A program made the position numbers and the translations under genes. This document shows positions 24,801 through 38,300 of a DNA stretch of 64,000 nucleotides, piece after piece (positions within the stretch are counted from its first letter, which is position 1; the number at the start of each line of letters is the position of its first letter). The stretch is from assembly GCA_964017125.1 (NCBI GenBank), contig OZ024912.1, positions 60,490,844 to 60,554,843 of the forward strand. Direction: 5' to 3'. A model generated the notes under the pieces. The model was given only the letters and a program-made list of their open reading frames with translations. It had not been told where the DNA came from and searched no databases. The DNA comes from Flabesymbios commensalis (lineage: Eukaryota; Annelida; Polychaeta; Terebellida; Flabelligeridae).

Positions 24801-26230
24801 TGAGGAAAGAGAAAGTAACCCCGTAGCGAGTTGTGTGTTGAACTACGTGGAGGGTGGTAAGGACGACTTCGTGGTGACAGAAGCTAACATGAAATCAGAA
24901 AATTACATTCTGTTGGCCGATCCAAGCACTAAAAGCAAAGACCTAAATAACCGACAGCAGGATAACATAGGGGCCTACATACTTTGATATCTAACTATTC
25001 TCAATTATTCCCAGATACTCATAGAGAGGCCCAGGAGGAAGAACACCATGTAGAATTATTGGATGAAATATTCCTCAGTCTGCCTATACCGTACCAGCCC
25101 GGATAAAACTAAAATAATGTGAGAGGAAGTTGATTATATAATGGAGCATAATATCATTGTTGAGTGTCATTCTGAGTGGGCTTCTCCGTGTTTTCTTATA
25201 CCTAAGCCAGATGGGTCGTATCGCTTTTGTTCTAACTACCAGAAAGTGAATAATGTTACTCGAACTCATACCTTCCCGCCTTCCCGTAAACGATTGTATT
25301 GATCAAATGGGACGTGCAACATACTTAAGCACCTTGACTTTTTGGAGGGTTACTGGCAAGTTCCATTTTCTAACCGAAATCTGTATCTTCATTTATTACT
25401 TCTACAGCAACGTACCTGTACCAGAGAATGCCGTTTGGTATGTGAAATGCCCCAAGTACCTTTCAAAGGTATGTGGACAAAGTAATCAGTAGATTAGCCA
25501 GAACATGTGTGTATAGTGATACATGGGAAGAACACATACTTCCTATTCAAACCTTATTTGATAGACATGCGACGGTACAATTTCTAGATCACCAAATAGG
25601 ACAGGGTAAGGTTGCACCCTTGAGTACCAAGATTCAATCAATTTGTGAATATCTTGAACCGCTAAACAAAAAAATTGTTATGATATTTCTGGGTATGGCA
25701 GGGTTTTACGGCAGGTTTTGCCCCAATTTATCTCATGTGGTAGCCAATCTCACTAATTTGTTAAAAGAAGTCAAATATGTGTGGTCTGATAGCTGTCTGA
25801 AAGCCTTTGACACAATAAAGACAATAATGTTAAATATTACAGTACTGAAAGCACCCGATTTCGTTAAAGAGTTTTTGGTTATACTGTGATACCAGTATAA
25901 CAATGCTGTACTAGTACAAGATAATGTGGGGCACCCCGTCAGTTTTTACACACGTAAGCTGAGAACTATTCCACCGTTGTGATATGTACTTGATTCTATC
26001 ACTAAAACACTTAGAGATGTATTTGGGGAAAATCAGTAATATTGTGATTCATAACGATTGACTTTTCTAAATACAATGAAGCATTAAAATCACTGACTAC
26101 TACGATGGGACTGAACTTCAGGCATACAACTTAGAGATAAAACATATTAAAGGTAGAGACAATGTCAATTGCTGATACTTTGAGTAGGATTCAATGTGGA
26201 TACATTTACCACTATTGATCTAAAATATAA
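21830..26230 (+). mobile_element. Decayed Ty3/Gypsy LTR retroelement, Gmr1-like gene order
   Basis: Recognisable parts in order are: a gag-like region (about 21.9-22.6 kb), a protease-adjacent region ending in a VVTRAQ-type motif (about 22.9-23.55 kb), integrase with zinc-binding end, core and C-terminal part (about 23.7-24.8 kb), then reverse transcriptase and RNase H (about 25.05-26.2 kb). Integrase before reverse transcriptase is the order of Gmr1-like Gypsy elements. The copy is broken many times (well over ten) and looks old. No convincing pair of LTRs was found; 26.24-27.3 kb could hold a 3' LTR. It is a fossil in intergenic DNA. Confidence 0.8.
24280..24525. repeat. ~41-bp minisatellite inside the retroelement fossil
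   Basis: About six units of 41-42 bases (CTGGGATGAGAGTATTC, TACAACACATTTGCCATA). The unit matches part of the integrase coding region of the host element, so the array probably arose by local expansion after the element died. Confidence 0.85.
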
Positions 26231-27300
26231 ATGACTGATGCGAGCGTGAATTACAAAACTCCAGCTATAAGTTTTGTCTAGTTGGGAAGATTTTGTGAGG
26301 CTCGGGATGATTGTTTTTTTCAATTCTCACTATTGGGGAATGATAAACTTTTATTTCATCATTCTGGTACAATCTTTTAAATGTGTTGTGAGTAGGTGCC
26401 AGGTAGGGTAGTTTGACAAGCGGTAGGCTGTGTGTAGGAAGAGTAGCTGTGTGCAGGCTTTTACTGGTGAAACTCATAGAGGTCTACTTAGTACGTATAT
26501 AAAAATTATACATATAATATATGGCTTCTTTATAAACGTATTAGTAGGATTAAGATAATGCTGTGTTTTTTACGAATTTATGGATGATAATTTGCCATGT
26601 ATAAATTGGTCTCTATCAAGATAGCTAAGGTTATTCGTTAAATGAATAATAATTATTAAGTGGGATTAACAATGTTAAAGGTTGAAAGCTGACGTAAGCT
26701 TCCATTCCATTGAATGAGACCCTACTACTGCTAGGAATACTGTGTTTTCCAAGTTAACCGCCCTGCTAGCAACACAAAGCTTTGCTAAGAGAAGATAATA
26801 TGGCATAAATTGATGTAATAGTATGAATACAAACGTGTTATCAATAATTATACCAGTAATTAGCAAAGGCCACTTTAAAGTTCAAAGTAATTGTTCCTTA
26901 TTTAATATCTAGCTTTGTAAGGTGTAGAACTCATGCTTGTTTGGAAGCGCAACCCTATTTTATCCACAGTTGAGAAGAGATGGAGGTGACGTTGTATGTC
27001 GGTGTATGTGTTTCGTACCCTCAAATCTGCCGGTAAAAGTTGAACACGAGCCTCTCATCCATTTTGAGAGACAATAGGACAGTGAGTGTATGCTATGTCA
27101 AAATAATGTGTATGCCATCTTAACATTTTTCTGTTGGTGAGATTTTTGTTGGGGAAGCCTACCTGTGTATATATTAAGTAGTCTCCATTGTTACGAGATT
27201 AAATCTCCTCGTTCTTAATGAGTGAAGATCTGTATCACCTCTTCTGAGTTGAGAAGAGCAAACCATATGGTGGATGTGAGGACGTAGTGCCGACTCTTAC
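26230..27300. other. Unassigned sequence downstream of the retroelement
   Basis: No gene is seen. The part around 27160-27290 (TATATATTAAGTAG, AGATTAAATCTCC) is reminiscent of an LTR promoter/R region, but no second copy was found to confirm it. Confidence 0.35.
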
Positions 27301-27326
27301 ATACTTTAAAAACTGTGGTTGTCTTG

Positions 27327-27411
27327 GTGGTGTATTGTTGGTCCACCGTCTTTGACGCTAGTCCAGCATTAAACGAGCATCGGCTCAATGTCTCGTATTT
27401 GCTGGAATACA
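27327..27411. mobile_element. CCCAGCAAACA-type MITE, partial
   Basis: It contains GGTCCACCGTCTTTGACGC, CCAGCATTAAACGAGCATCG and the terminal TCGTATTTGCTGG of the family. Confidence 0.65.
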
Positions 27412-27415
27412 AAGC

Positions 27416-27860
27416 AAGTAACATTAGTCAACAAACGCTTCTGATGAAGCGGATGACTGAATGGGGCTGTTTGGCCATTTTCCGCCCATAACAGGCTGAA
27501 TTTGACCAGGAGAACCTCATGAGGATCGAGAGGTGAATCAGATGGTACTGCCGTACTGACACAGCGTTTTATCACCCAGGAAAGAAACAAGCTATTATTG
27601 TTTCTCGTAACCTAAATAAAAGCTTGTTGCTTTTTATCGTTTGTCACCTCTTTAACTTGCATAGGAAAGGTACGAGCACTCTTGACCCACTTGTTTAATC
27701 TTAACGATCCTCATATGCAAATGACCTATTTCTGAGCGAGAATGATTCAAAACCCCATGTTTCAAAACCTGGTGGTCGGTCATGGAGGCGCCGCACAATA
27801 CTGAATATCTATGAGTGGACAGGGAAAACCTTTTGTTTTTTGAAACCCGATTCAAGCCCA
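27416..27860 (-). mobile_element. Decayed SINE copy
   Basis: On the minus strand it shares several blocks with the SINE at 49109-49492 and 59590-59812: a FAAA-like TTTCAAAAAACAAAAGG block, the GTGGACAGGGAAA block and GAGAACCTCATGAGGATC. It is diverged along its whole length. Confidence 0.55.
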
Positions 27861-28770
27861 ACATTTATAGACGAACTTTTTACACGATTTTTCTTTTGTT
27901 ATCAATTTAAGAATTTGTATCCACAAGTAATAAATTAGTTTGTATTTATATATGCAGGAAAAATACACAATAATAAAAAAATAGACATTAAAATAACTGT
28001 GATAAATGGTTAGAAATCAAGTTGTAACACTTTTGATCTACTAGGCTACTTTAATTGGCAGTGTCTGCAATTGCTATGTACAGGTGAGTAAAGCTGCAGC
28101 TGAGTAAAGCTATAGCTGAGTATTAAACTACAGGCGAATAAAGGTAGGCGAATTCAGCAGCTGAGTATTAGCATAGATTAACCATAATATATGGTTTATC
28201 TATGGTATTAGCTACATACGACTAAAGCTGTAAAGAAATAAGCAAGTAAACATGTTTTACATGACTTGAAAATTAACAATATATTATTTATTTTGTTGCA
28301 AGCACATGACAACCAGTCGGCTACAAAGCAGCACTTTAATTCGCATGCGACATCAGGCAGACTGGGGTGATAAGAAAAAAAACAAAATACAATGTGTCAG
28401 GACGGATTGTCACTTGTTTACATATAAAAATAGCCTTCACTAAATCGTATGCTGTTAAGATTGTTTATGTACCAAAGACAGGCGCCATATAGCAACACAG
28501 AACTGGACGAAAGACATAATTCACAGTTACACAAAATACACCACATAACAAATTCAGACTCATGTAGAAGACAATTCACAGCTATAGGAAAGACACAAAA
28601 ATGGACAGAAAATATTTTACAGACACCAGAACTATGATAACACAATTCCCAGCTGCTTATAAATCACTGATAATACACAACGGATTATGTTGAAAGTGGA
28701 TAAACTACGTCAAAAATGGTTCATCATCGACGTGATTCCAGTGTTTTATGTTTGTAAGTTGACGATAATT
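27860..28770. other. AT-rich intergenic DNA
   Basis: No gene or named repeat. A short palindrome (AACCATAATATATGGTT at 28180-28196) and a degenerate AGTAAAGCTGCAGCTG repeat (28085-28150) are the only structures noticed. Confidence 0.4.
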
Positions 28771-28771
28771 A

Positions 28772-28777
28772 TTTATT
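28772..28777 (-). terminator. Candidate polyadenylation signal of the CHST15-like gene
   Basis: An AATAAA on the minus strand (TTTATT on plus), about 380 bases past the stop at 29151. This is the nearest clear one, but the SINE fragment and a MITE lie between, so the assignment is tentative. Confidence 0.3.
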
Positions 28778-28799
28778 TGCGCTGAGCAGTTGTGTTTCT

Positions 28800-28990
28800 G
28801 TGAATATTTCAACCACGAGGAGTGGATCCAGACATCAGAAAAAATGAAATGAATGGGGTTTTTGGCCTCCTTTGTGCATATATAGGCCAAACTGGGCCTG
28901 TAGAACCTCCTGAGAGCCTCCAGACATCAGGAATGGAAGAATGGTGAATGGTGATTGTGCATGTCTCTACAATAATATGTAGGCCAAGGA
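28800..28990 (-). mobile_element. SINE 3'-part fragment
   Basis: It shares GTTTTTGGCCTCCTTTGTGC-like and GAACCTCCTGAGAG blocks with the 3' half of the SINE at 49109-49492. The tRNA-like head is absent. Confidence 0.45.
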
Positions 28991-29037
28991 CTGTCGTCTC
29001 AGTCAAATATCATTTAAATGTTGAGTTTAAATATATC

Positions 29038-29113
29038 CAATGCTGGCCCACCGTCTACTACGTTGCACCAACACTGGTCCAACATTATATCGGTGTGTCG
29101 TGTTTGCTGGGAT
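29038..29113. mobile_element. CCCAGCAAACA-type MITE in the 3' UTR/flank of CHST15-like gene
   Basis: It contains GCTGGCCCACCGTCTACTAC, CCAACACTGGTCCAACATTA and TCGTGTTTGCTGGG. The right end lies 38 bases from the sulfotransferase stop codon. Confidence 0.7.
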
Positions 29114-29150
29114 AGGAGTTTTAGGTAAATTGTAAGCCAATATCACTGGG

Positions 29151-29338
29151 TCACCTCTCCCACAGAAAATTTGGGTTTTCTAGAATTTCTGCTAATCTCT
29201 TGTTGTAAGGTCTGTGAAAATCGTTCAGCAAGGTCCTTGTTTTTTGTAACATTGGACCCACTTGCTTATCAGTTCTACTCCGTTTATTATGCACACCCTC
29301 ACCAATTATAGATCTCGTCGCTGCTTCAGATAAGGGCC
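29151..29338 (-). CDS. CHST15: CHST15-like terminal exon
   Basis: A short exon after TAATTTCAG. It encodes GPLSEAATRS, then VGPMLQKTRTLLNDFHRPYN and ends LWER-stop. This matches the CHST15 C-terminus (GPLSE..., GPM..T..L..FYRPFN.RL). It takes the single base left over from the preceding exon to form Gly. Confidence 0.92.
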
Positions 29339-32300
29339 CTGAAATTAGAAATAGGCTAGAGTAAGCAATATTTTGAAAATGTCATTGAAGCATAAGTAAC
29401 GTTATTAATTAACCTAATTTACAAACTAAAAAATACAATATAACAATAATAAACCGCTCATATTCTCAGAGAAAAATACTGTTGGAAGTAAATTTTAATA
29501 ACGGCTGGCAGAAGTGTTTTAACCTAATTTGAGTACGCCTACTGGTAGGCATGTGTTGAATCGATGGCATGCTGCATTTGGCCGTTTTCATGATATAAAA
29601 TGAGAAACAAAATGGCCACCATACGAAAATTATTTAAAAAAATCGAACCTAATTTGGTTCATACCAAGCATATTCCCGATTTTTTTGTATTGAAATGTAC
29701 GAATTTATATTTATAAGATATCAGTAACATCGATATTGCATGGCAGCGGTCAAGAGGGATTCTATGAAATAATAATAATTATCTTAACTTTAGTTCTTCC
29801 TATTCACACCAAGGCAACATATTACTAATTCAACTGCCTGCAGACATTATTCGTCCCTTTGGATATGAAAGGGTGTATCTGCCACTTTGTAAAGTGGCAG
29901 ACACATCCTTTCATATCCAAGGGGACGAATATGTCAACACACTGATTTGTATGATATTAAATACAACAGCGTGCAGTCATTTGTTTGAACGAAAATGAGA
30001 CTTACCGACTCCAAGAAAATGAAAAATACTGTTCAATGTAGACATTTTGTCTTTGCTGTAGTCTTCTAGCCTGACAACATATATCTGTCCTTTACCAAAA
30101 ACTTTAATCCAATCCTCCAAGTAGATGTAATAAATGCCAATCAGTAGTCTGATCTGTGTGAAAAAATGTTTACAATGTAAACCATTGACACTATACCGTG
30201 CAAAGGCAAAAGGCAATATCTGCTTAGCCTACTTACATTCTCATTACATACTCATTCCCAGTGTTCTGTCTCCGACCACAAACTGAAACGTTTAAAATTG
30301 TGTCCCAGAAACACCCCACCATTGACCAGCCTAGTTTTCAGCCGCCGGCTGACACATATGCGACAGTCATTCAGAGAGCGTTTAGAAGGATAGAGTTTTA
30401 AACTGGCCGATCACAAGTTTACTACGATATTCTGAAAAAGAGAGAGGGGGATTGTGACGTCAGTCCATCTGCACACTGTAGCACGCGGAGTAGAAGTGCT
30501 TACGTGGGGGTAGTGTAATGCTTACTATACAAGTAAGCAGATTACAAGTAAGCATATACTGTGGCTTTGCAGAGTGGATTCACACTAAAATGAGCAGGTT
30601 GAATTAAATTATTGTATTACCCGTTCAGCCTACATGGCTTTGCAGAGTGGATTCACACTAAAATGATCAGGTTTAATTAAATTATTGTATTACCCGTTCA
30701 GCCTGCATGGCTTTGCAGAGTGGATTCACACTAAAATGATCAGGTTGAATTAAATTATTGTATTACCCGTTCATCCTACATGGCTTTGCAGAAGAGATAC
30801 ACACTAAAATGATCGAGTTGCATTAAATTATTGTATTACCCGTTCAGCCTACATGGCTTTGCAGAGTGGATTCACACTAAAATGATGAAGTTGAATTAAA
30901 TTATTGTATTACCCGTTCAGCCTAAATGGCATTGCAGAGTGGATTCACACTAAAATGATCAGGTTGAATTAAATTATTGTATTACCCGCTCAGTCTACAT
31001 GGCTTTGCAGAGTGGATTCACACTAAAATGATCAGGTTGAATTAAATTATTGTATTACCCGTTCAGCCTACATGGCTTTGCAGAGTGGATTCACACTAAA
31101 ATGATCAGGTTGAATTACATTATTGTATTACCCGTTCAGCCTACATGTCTTTGCAGAGTGGATTCACACTAAAATGATCAGGTTGAATTAAATTATTGTA
31201 TTACCCGTTCAGCCTACATGGCTTTGCAGAGTGGATTCACACTAAAATGATCAGGTTGAATTAAATGATTGTATTACCCGTTCAGCCTGCATGGCTTTGC
31301 AGAGTGGATTCACACTAAAATGATCAGGTTGAATTAAATTATTGTATTACCCGTTCAGCCTACATGGCTTTGCAGAAGAGATACACACTAAAATGATCGA
31401 GTTGCATTAAATTATTGTATTACCCGTTCAGCCTACATGGCTTTGCAGAGTGGATTCACACTAAAATGATGAAGTTGAATTAAATTATTGTATTACCCGT
31501 TCAGCCTAAATGGCTTTGCAGAGTGGATTCACACTAAAATGATGAAGTTGAATTAAATTATTGTATTACCCGTTCAGCCTAAATGGCTTTGCAGAGTGGA
31601 TTCACACTAAAATGATCAGGTTGAATTAAATTATTGTATTACCCGTTCAGTCTACATGGCTTTGCAGAGTGGATTCACACTAAAATGATCAGGTTGAATT
31701 TAATTATTGTATTACCCGTTCAGCCTGCATGGCTTTGCAGAGTGGATTCACACTAAAATGATCAGGTTGAATTAAATTATTGTATCACCCGTTCAGCCTA
31801 CATGGCTTTGCAGAAGAGATACACACTAAAATGATCAGGTTGAATTAAATTATTGTATCACCCGTTCAGCCTACATGGCTTTGCAGAAGAGATACACACT
31901 AAAATGATCGAGTTGCATTAAATTATTGTATTACCCGTTCAGCCTACATGGCTTTGCAGAGTGGATTCACACTAAACTGATGAAGTTGAATTAAATTAGT
32001 GTATTACCCGTTCAGCCTAAATGGCTTTGCAGAGTGGATTCACACTAAAATGATCAGGTTGAATTAAATTATTGTATTACCCGTTCAGCCTACATGGCTT
32101 TGCAGAGTGGATTCACACTAAAATGATCAGGTTGAATTAAATTATTGTATCACCCGTTCAGCCTACATGGCTTTGCAGAGTGGATTCACACTAAAATGAT
32201 CAGGTTGAATTAAATTATCGTATTACCCGCTCAGCCTACATGGCTTTGTAGAGTAGATACACACTAAAATGATCAGGTTGAATTAAATTATTGCACTACC

Positions 32301-35300
32301 CGTTCAGCCTACATGGCTTTGTAGAGTAGATACACACTAAAATGATGAGGTTGAATTAAATTATCGTATTACCCGTTCAGCCTACATGGCTTTGTAGAGT
32401 AGATACACACTAAAATGATGAGGTTGAATTAAATTATCGTATTACCCGTTCAGCCTACATGGCTTTGTAGAGTAGATACACACTAAAATGATCAGGTTGA
32501 ATTAAATTATCGTATTACCCGTTCAGCCTACATGGCTTTGTAGAGTAGATACACACTAAAATGATGAGGTTGAATTAAATTATTGTATTACCCGTTCAGC
32601 CTACATGGCTTTGTAGAGTAGATACACACTAAAATGATCAGGTTGAATTAAATTATTGTATTACCCGTTCAGCCTACATGGCTTTGTAGAGTAGATACAC
32701 ACTAAAATAATGAGGTTGAATTAAATTATTGTATTACCCGTTCAGTCTACATGGCTTTGCAGAGTGGATTCACACTAAAATGATCAGGTTGAATTAAATT
32801 ATTGTATCACCCGTTCAGCCTACATGGCTTTGCAGAGTGGATTCACACTAAAATGATCAGGTTGAATTACATTATTGCATTAACCTTTGCAGAGTAGATT
32901 AACACTAAAATGATGGAGTTGAATTAAATTATTGCATTAACCCTTGCAGAGTAGATTCACACTAAAATGATCGATTTGAATTAAATTATTGCATTAACCC
33001 TTGAGCCTCCATGGCCGTGGATAGGCCTTAGTATGTGTGGTTTTGTTATCAAAAAAATATAATATATATAAGACGATATTGTAGATGCCCAGGATATTAT
33101 CATTGTTGCCATTAATCCAAAGGTGGAAATTGCTCATCAGTTCTCCCTTTAATTTGAGTTCGATCACTAAAACTGTATCTCAACGCGAGCGCATCAAAAC
33201 CACATAACTGTTAGTCTTTAGGAGTATTGAGTGCTGCACTAACATATTTATTCACAGTTTCCTTACACATTCGAAGCTTTCAAATAAATTTATAACAGGT
33301 TATATACATATAGCCTCCATTTCACCCACACATACATCCCTACACACAAACCTCTCCTAGCGCTCAAGAGCAGCTGAATGGTGGAGCATCTGCGGACTCC
33401 AATTATCACTACGTTAAACTTGGAAGCACTGAAATATTTGTGTATAAACCATGGAGCCCAAAGGGTTTTTCAATATCAATCATAAAAGTTTTATATCCGC
33501 TTCATTCGAAAACCTATGTTATGGGTGTACGACTTTTCTAAATATTTTACTCTTCAGTGCGGGGATTGACTTTAGTCGTCAGAATCTGACGTCACTAGAC
33601 GTCAGATTCTGACGTCCAAAGTAGATCCCCGCTCTTAGAGGGTTAACACTTGTGATGCTGAATTGTTTGTTTCTATTTTTCATTCATTTGAAGTTGGAAT
33701 TCCTGACGCTTCAAATGAATGAAAAATATCCCTATTTATGAAAAATGGTCATCAGCGAAATTTAATTATTTGATTAACTGAGCAGCTATCACAAAATATT
33801 TTGTGGATTTAGGTGGTATTCTATTTGGTTTGAAACTTTCTTGAAACCGTATGTATACTGTTCTAGCAACACAAGGGTTAACACCAGAAAACAGAATTTG
33901 ACCCGATATTAGTTTCATGTTGGGGAATTAATCGCACACGATGGTTCAGTAATAACCTAATCATCGGTCCCGATTATATTCGTTTTTTTTCATTTTATGT
34001 TAGCATATTACATATAATATCAGCTTTTAAGTATGTTATACACGTGACATCAATCAGCAAGATTGCTAAATTGTAGACCTCTATTTTGTCAAATATTAAT
34101 AAATTTAACTCACTTGAAGTTGTGGATCGCGTCAGTGTGACAACTTCAAATTGATAAACTTTTTGTTTTGCAAATGTTCAGCATATTGTGGCAGAATTAA
34201 CAAAAAAGTTCTTTGTCCCACACAGCATCAAACACTCTTCACAAAATGTAGATAAATATATCTCAGTTAAATGGCCATAATTATACGTAAAAACATTACA
34301 TTGAAAAAAAACACATAAACACAACTACCTTACCATACGATGACGTTTATAGAAGGAGACATTGTAAACGCACTGCCTTGTGCCTCTTTGTTCTTCGCAT
34401 TCTTTGAATCCTTCCACAGCATCGCTGACCAAATTGTGGAAACGCTCAGCGTCCTTCACGGCATTGTTAAAGTATAAAAAATCTGAGTATAACCTGAAAA
34501 AAAAGCTTCTAAGATAAGAAAAGCCTGCAAGCGGTCGATGACTTGTACATTTGTAACGCCATGTATCTGTTATGAATGAGAGTGGCGACTTAATCATGCT
34601 GCTTCTCTTTCTATCTATGAAAATAGGCACGTGACGAACATTATGGAATATTTAGATGGTTACCAGTAGCTGACCAAATAACCACTTTTGGGAGATGTCT
34701 ACATTACATGAAAAGATATATGTTTCGTCATTTGAAACTGGAAATTGCATTAGCAATTCCAGCTTTAAATGAATGCAAATTGAAAACAAGCAATTGATCA
34801 GCTGTTTAATTATCCCTTGGTGTACCTGTCTGTGGGGTCTCTCAAAATGACCACGAAGCGTGCCTGAGGCTGTAAGGCGTGGATGTATTGTGCCGTCGTC
34901 AGCTGGTACTGGCCTTCTCGGCAGCTAGCTTGTCCTTCACACCAATAGTTATTATTCCAAAACGTAGAAGCGCTTGCTTCACCTGTTACATCGGTGGAAA
35001 AAAACATATTGAAATAAATTGAAAATTATTTTATTTATGCATTTATTATAATAATGTAGTTGATATCCAATTCTGTGAAACTCAATGACCTCGACCTCCT
35101 TTGTTTTCACCGAGCTGGCTAATACAATGAAGTATGGGGGAGGGTTCTTTTATAACCTTGTTTTCACCGAGTGACGCGTTTCACAGAATGAAGTATGGGG
35201 GAGGGGGTGTTATATAACCTTGCTTTCACCGAGTGACGTCACTGCGTTTTACAGAATATTCAAAAGGGTTTATGTAGCAGTGAAGGTCTACTGGTTCACT

Positions 35301-38300
35301 CGCTCGCTCACAGACACTTCCAGATTTTTAGATTACAGCCAAAAATCGCCAATGTCTGCCGTTCGGCGCCTCGAGTTCAGCAGCCTGTGAGCTCTCTCAG
35401 CATCTAAAAATTTTAACCATTTCCTGGCCTGTGATTGGTCAAATCCCAACATATCCGCCTGGTGACTATTAATTGCAAATTGCAAAGATATCAGTGCCTA
35501 AACCCTGCCTCCTCCACCGCAGGCGTGCACTGATGAATCAGTGAAGCCTTGTATAGTGAATTTGACACATGGTGGACTAATGGTTCTAAGGAGTGAACTA
35601 TGGATTCGTTATTTATTTGATATCACAAAAACGGGGAGGATATGTAACATGAATGAAGATATTTTAATTGCAACATCCCTCTTCTAAAAGTATTCAATTC
35701 ATTGTCCAATCAATTCAGTAGTTTAGATACCTGTTATCATTTGATGGAAGCCTGATATGTTTTCTCTTGATATAATTCCCGACGCCTCCTCGAACAAACT
35801 GACGTAATTGTCAAATGGTACTGATTTGTTGTGATTGTCAAAACCTACAACAAAAGCAGATCATATAAATATAATGACATAGTCTGATAGTAGGAGGATC
35901 ATGACAAAGTAGCGCCAAACGCAAACGACAAACAGAAACAGTATACCTATACATGTGTCACAGGGCAAATCCCATTTTAATAATGTGACCTATTATACTC
36001 AGAATCTGACGCCTGCAGACGTCAAATTCTGACACTAAAAGGGTTAATGTGAACTTTTTTTCTGCATTATATATACCAAGCCTTCTTCTGCTCCACCAAT
36101 GAGGCTCTTTTAACGTGGAGGGTACCATCCTCTGATGCTGCATCAGGTTGTGGAACAGGTCCGTGGTACCGCACTTTGGCTGGCCAGCCAGGTAGAAAAA
36201 CGGCAGACATCGCACTTCTTTTCCGTTGACGACGGATCTGTGCGTGGAAGCAATTTCCAATTTGTGACCTTTTGCCTGTTAACAAAACAACATAATTATT
36301 ACAGTATCAGTGTTCCAAATGCACATCCTCATTCATTTTCAGTAATGCTCGTCCACTCTGAGACGCTGTCCCAACATCAACAGCATCAAGTCAACAATAG
36401 CTCAACGTTTCGTGTTTGCTGGGTAGATCCACTACTATGATAAATACTGTAGATCTGGTCATTTTCGCTTGTTTAAATTTTCGCGAATTACTGATTTTGA
36501 GACTTTTCACGAAGTTCAGAATTCGCCAATTTTTATTTTTCTTTAGTAGCGCTATTATAATAATGATTTGCGCGAGATTTTTGAATTCGCGATTTTTCCT
36601 CGTTGCGAAATTCGCGAAAATTAAACCCTCGCGAATATTACCAGATCTACAGTAGTCTACATTTAGGCCCTATTACATAATAATATTATGACTTAATAGA
36701 CCAACCTAATAAAACATTCAATTTACTTAATTAAAAAACACTTCTATATCGCCTAACTACTCAGAAAACCGAGTCCAGACTCCAGAGGCGTAACAATCTA
36801 AATCGGTGTTGGGAAGTGTCCAGATCAAAGCATGGTCGTGAGCAGGGTGTCGAGCGGCGGAGCTATATATGATGTAGGCCTATTTAGTTTATCATTAAGC
36901 CCTATCCCGCTAAGTCGACGATAGTCGTTTTTAATTTGTTTGATAACCTGGTTAAATCACAGTGATTGGGAATTGAATGGGTGTTCAAACGTCAAGATTT
37001 TCAAATGTTTGATCTGAAATTAAACAAATACGAGTAATTTTCACCCACTTGTCTCGCTACCGCGATCCACAACTTCACGTGTTTATTTTTTTTTTAATTT
37101 AGCGCTGTAAGGGTTGGTAAGATTAACCCTTATCCTGCTAAGTTAACTCATTTTAATTTTCACCCACTCGAAGTTGTGTCTCGCTACCGCGACCCACAAC
37201 TTCAAGTGGGTGAAAATTACTAATATTCGTTTAGTTTCAGCAAAAATATTTGCAAATCTTGATGTTAAGACACACATTGCATTCCCAATAACAGTGATTT
37301 GGTCGACTAATAAAACAGATGGAAAACGAAAATACTGGTGATCAGTTGAATAAGGGTTAAGCTAGCGGGGGGGGGTCGACTTTATAGTAAAGTCGATCCC
37401 CGCACTGTACGAGTACAATTATTCACAATGGTCGTAGACACATAACATAGGTATTCAAATGAATCAGAAAAAGCTAACGAAGACATTTATAATGATTTTA
37501 AGTTGAAAAAACCCTTTGGTTTATACAAACATATTTCAGCGTTGTAGGGTTCAGGCTAAACATTCAAGAGGGTATCTCTATTCGGGAACATTCACTCACT
37601 TCACCGACAGTGTAGTAGAAATTGTTTCTCTCGTCATGATCTATGTCTTCTGCATCTTCCTCCCAGCAAGGATTGCGATAATTTGGAAGCCACTTCAAAC
37701 ACTCCTGTAGGAAAAAGCAAAGATGGCTGCTCAGTGCAAAATATAGGTTCCGTTAGACGTACCCAATAAAAGCATTGATTGTTCACTATATAATAGGCAT
37801 GATTGAGTAGTTACATTTGAAACTATTAGAGCCACGTGTAGAAAAAATATTTTTTATTGTGTATCGTGCATGTATTAAATAATATTAGCCAAAAATTGGT
37901 TTATGATCGACATTAATAGCAATCAGTGATTCTGTGGAATGTAATCTACACTTAATAGCGGTATGGCCCAACCGTTCCTACTATTTTACATTCAATCGTA
38001 TTTTTTCTGTTATTTCTGAACCTGGCGGCATGGATTGTAAGTCTGTGTTTTCTGAACTTGTGTAAACATGGTAAATGTTCTCTGAACTTAAATAAATGTT
38101 TTCTGAAATTGCACAAATCTTTGTCACCTGCGGGGCACCGCTTTAATATATAAATCACTTCCGATCTGAATGGAGAACAATGTTTGATTATTTAGCAGAC
38201 GTGGCACTTGGCGTGTTCTTCGGGGTATGATAATTATAAAGCTTCTGTCAGCCTATATCCAGCGCTTGTGACAAGAAAGATACTATTAGCTATGCACGGA

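Noticed and set aside
30555-33015. CRISPR-like array
   Set aside because: The units are contiguous 73-bp repeats without unique spacers, inside an intron of an animal gene.
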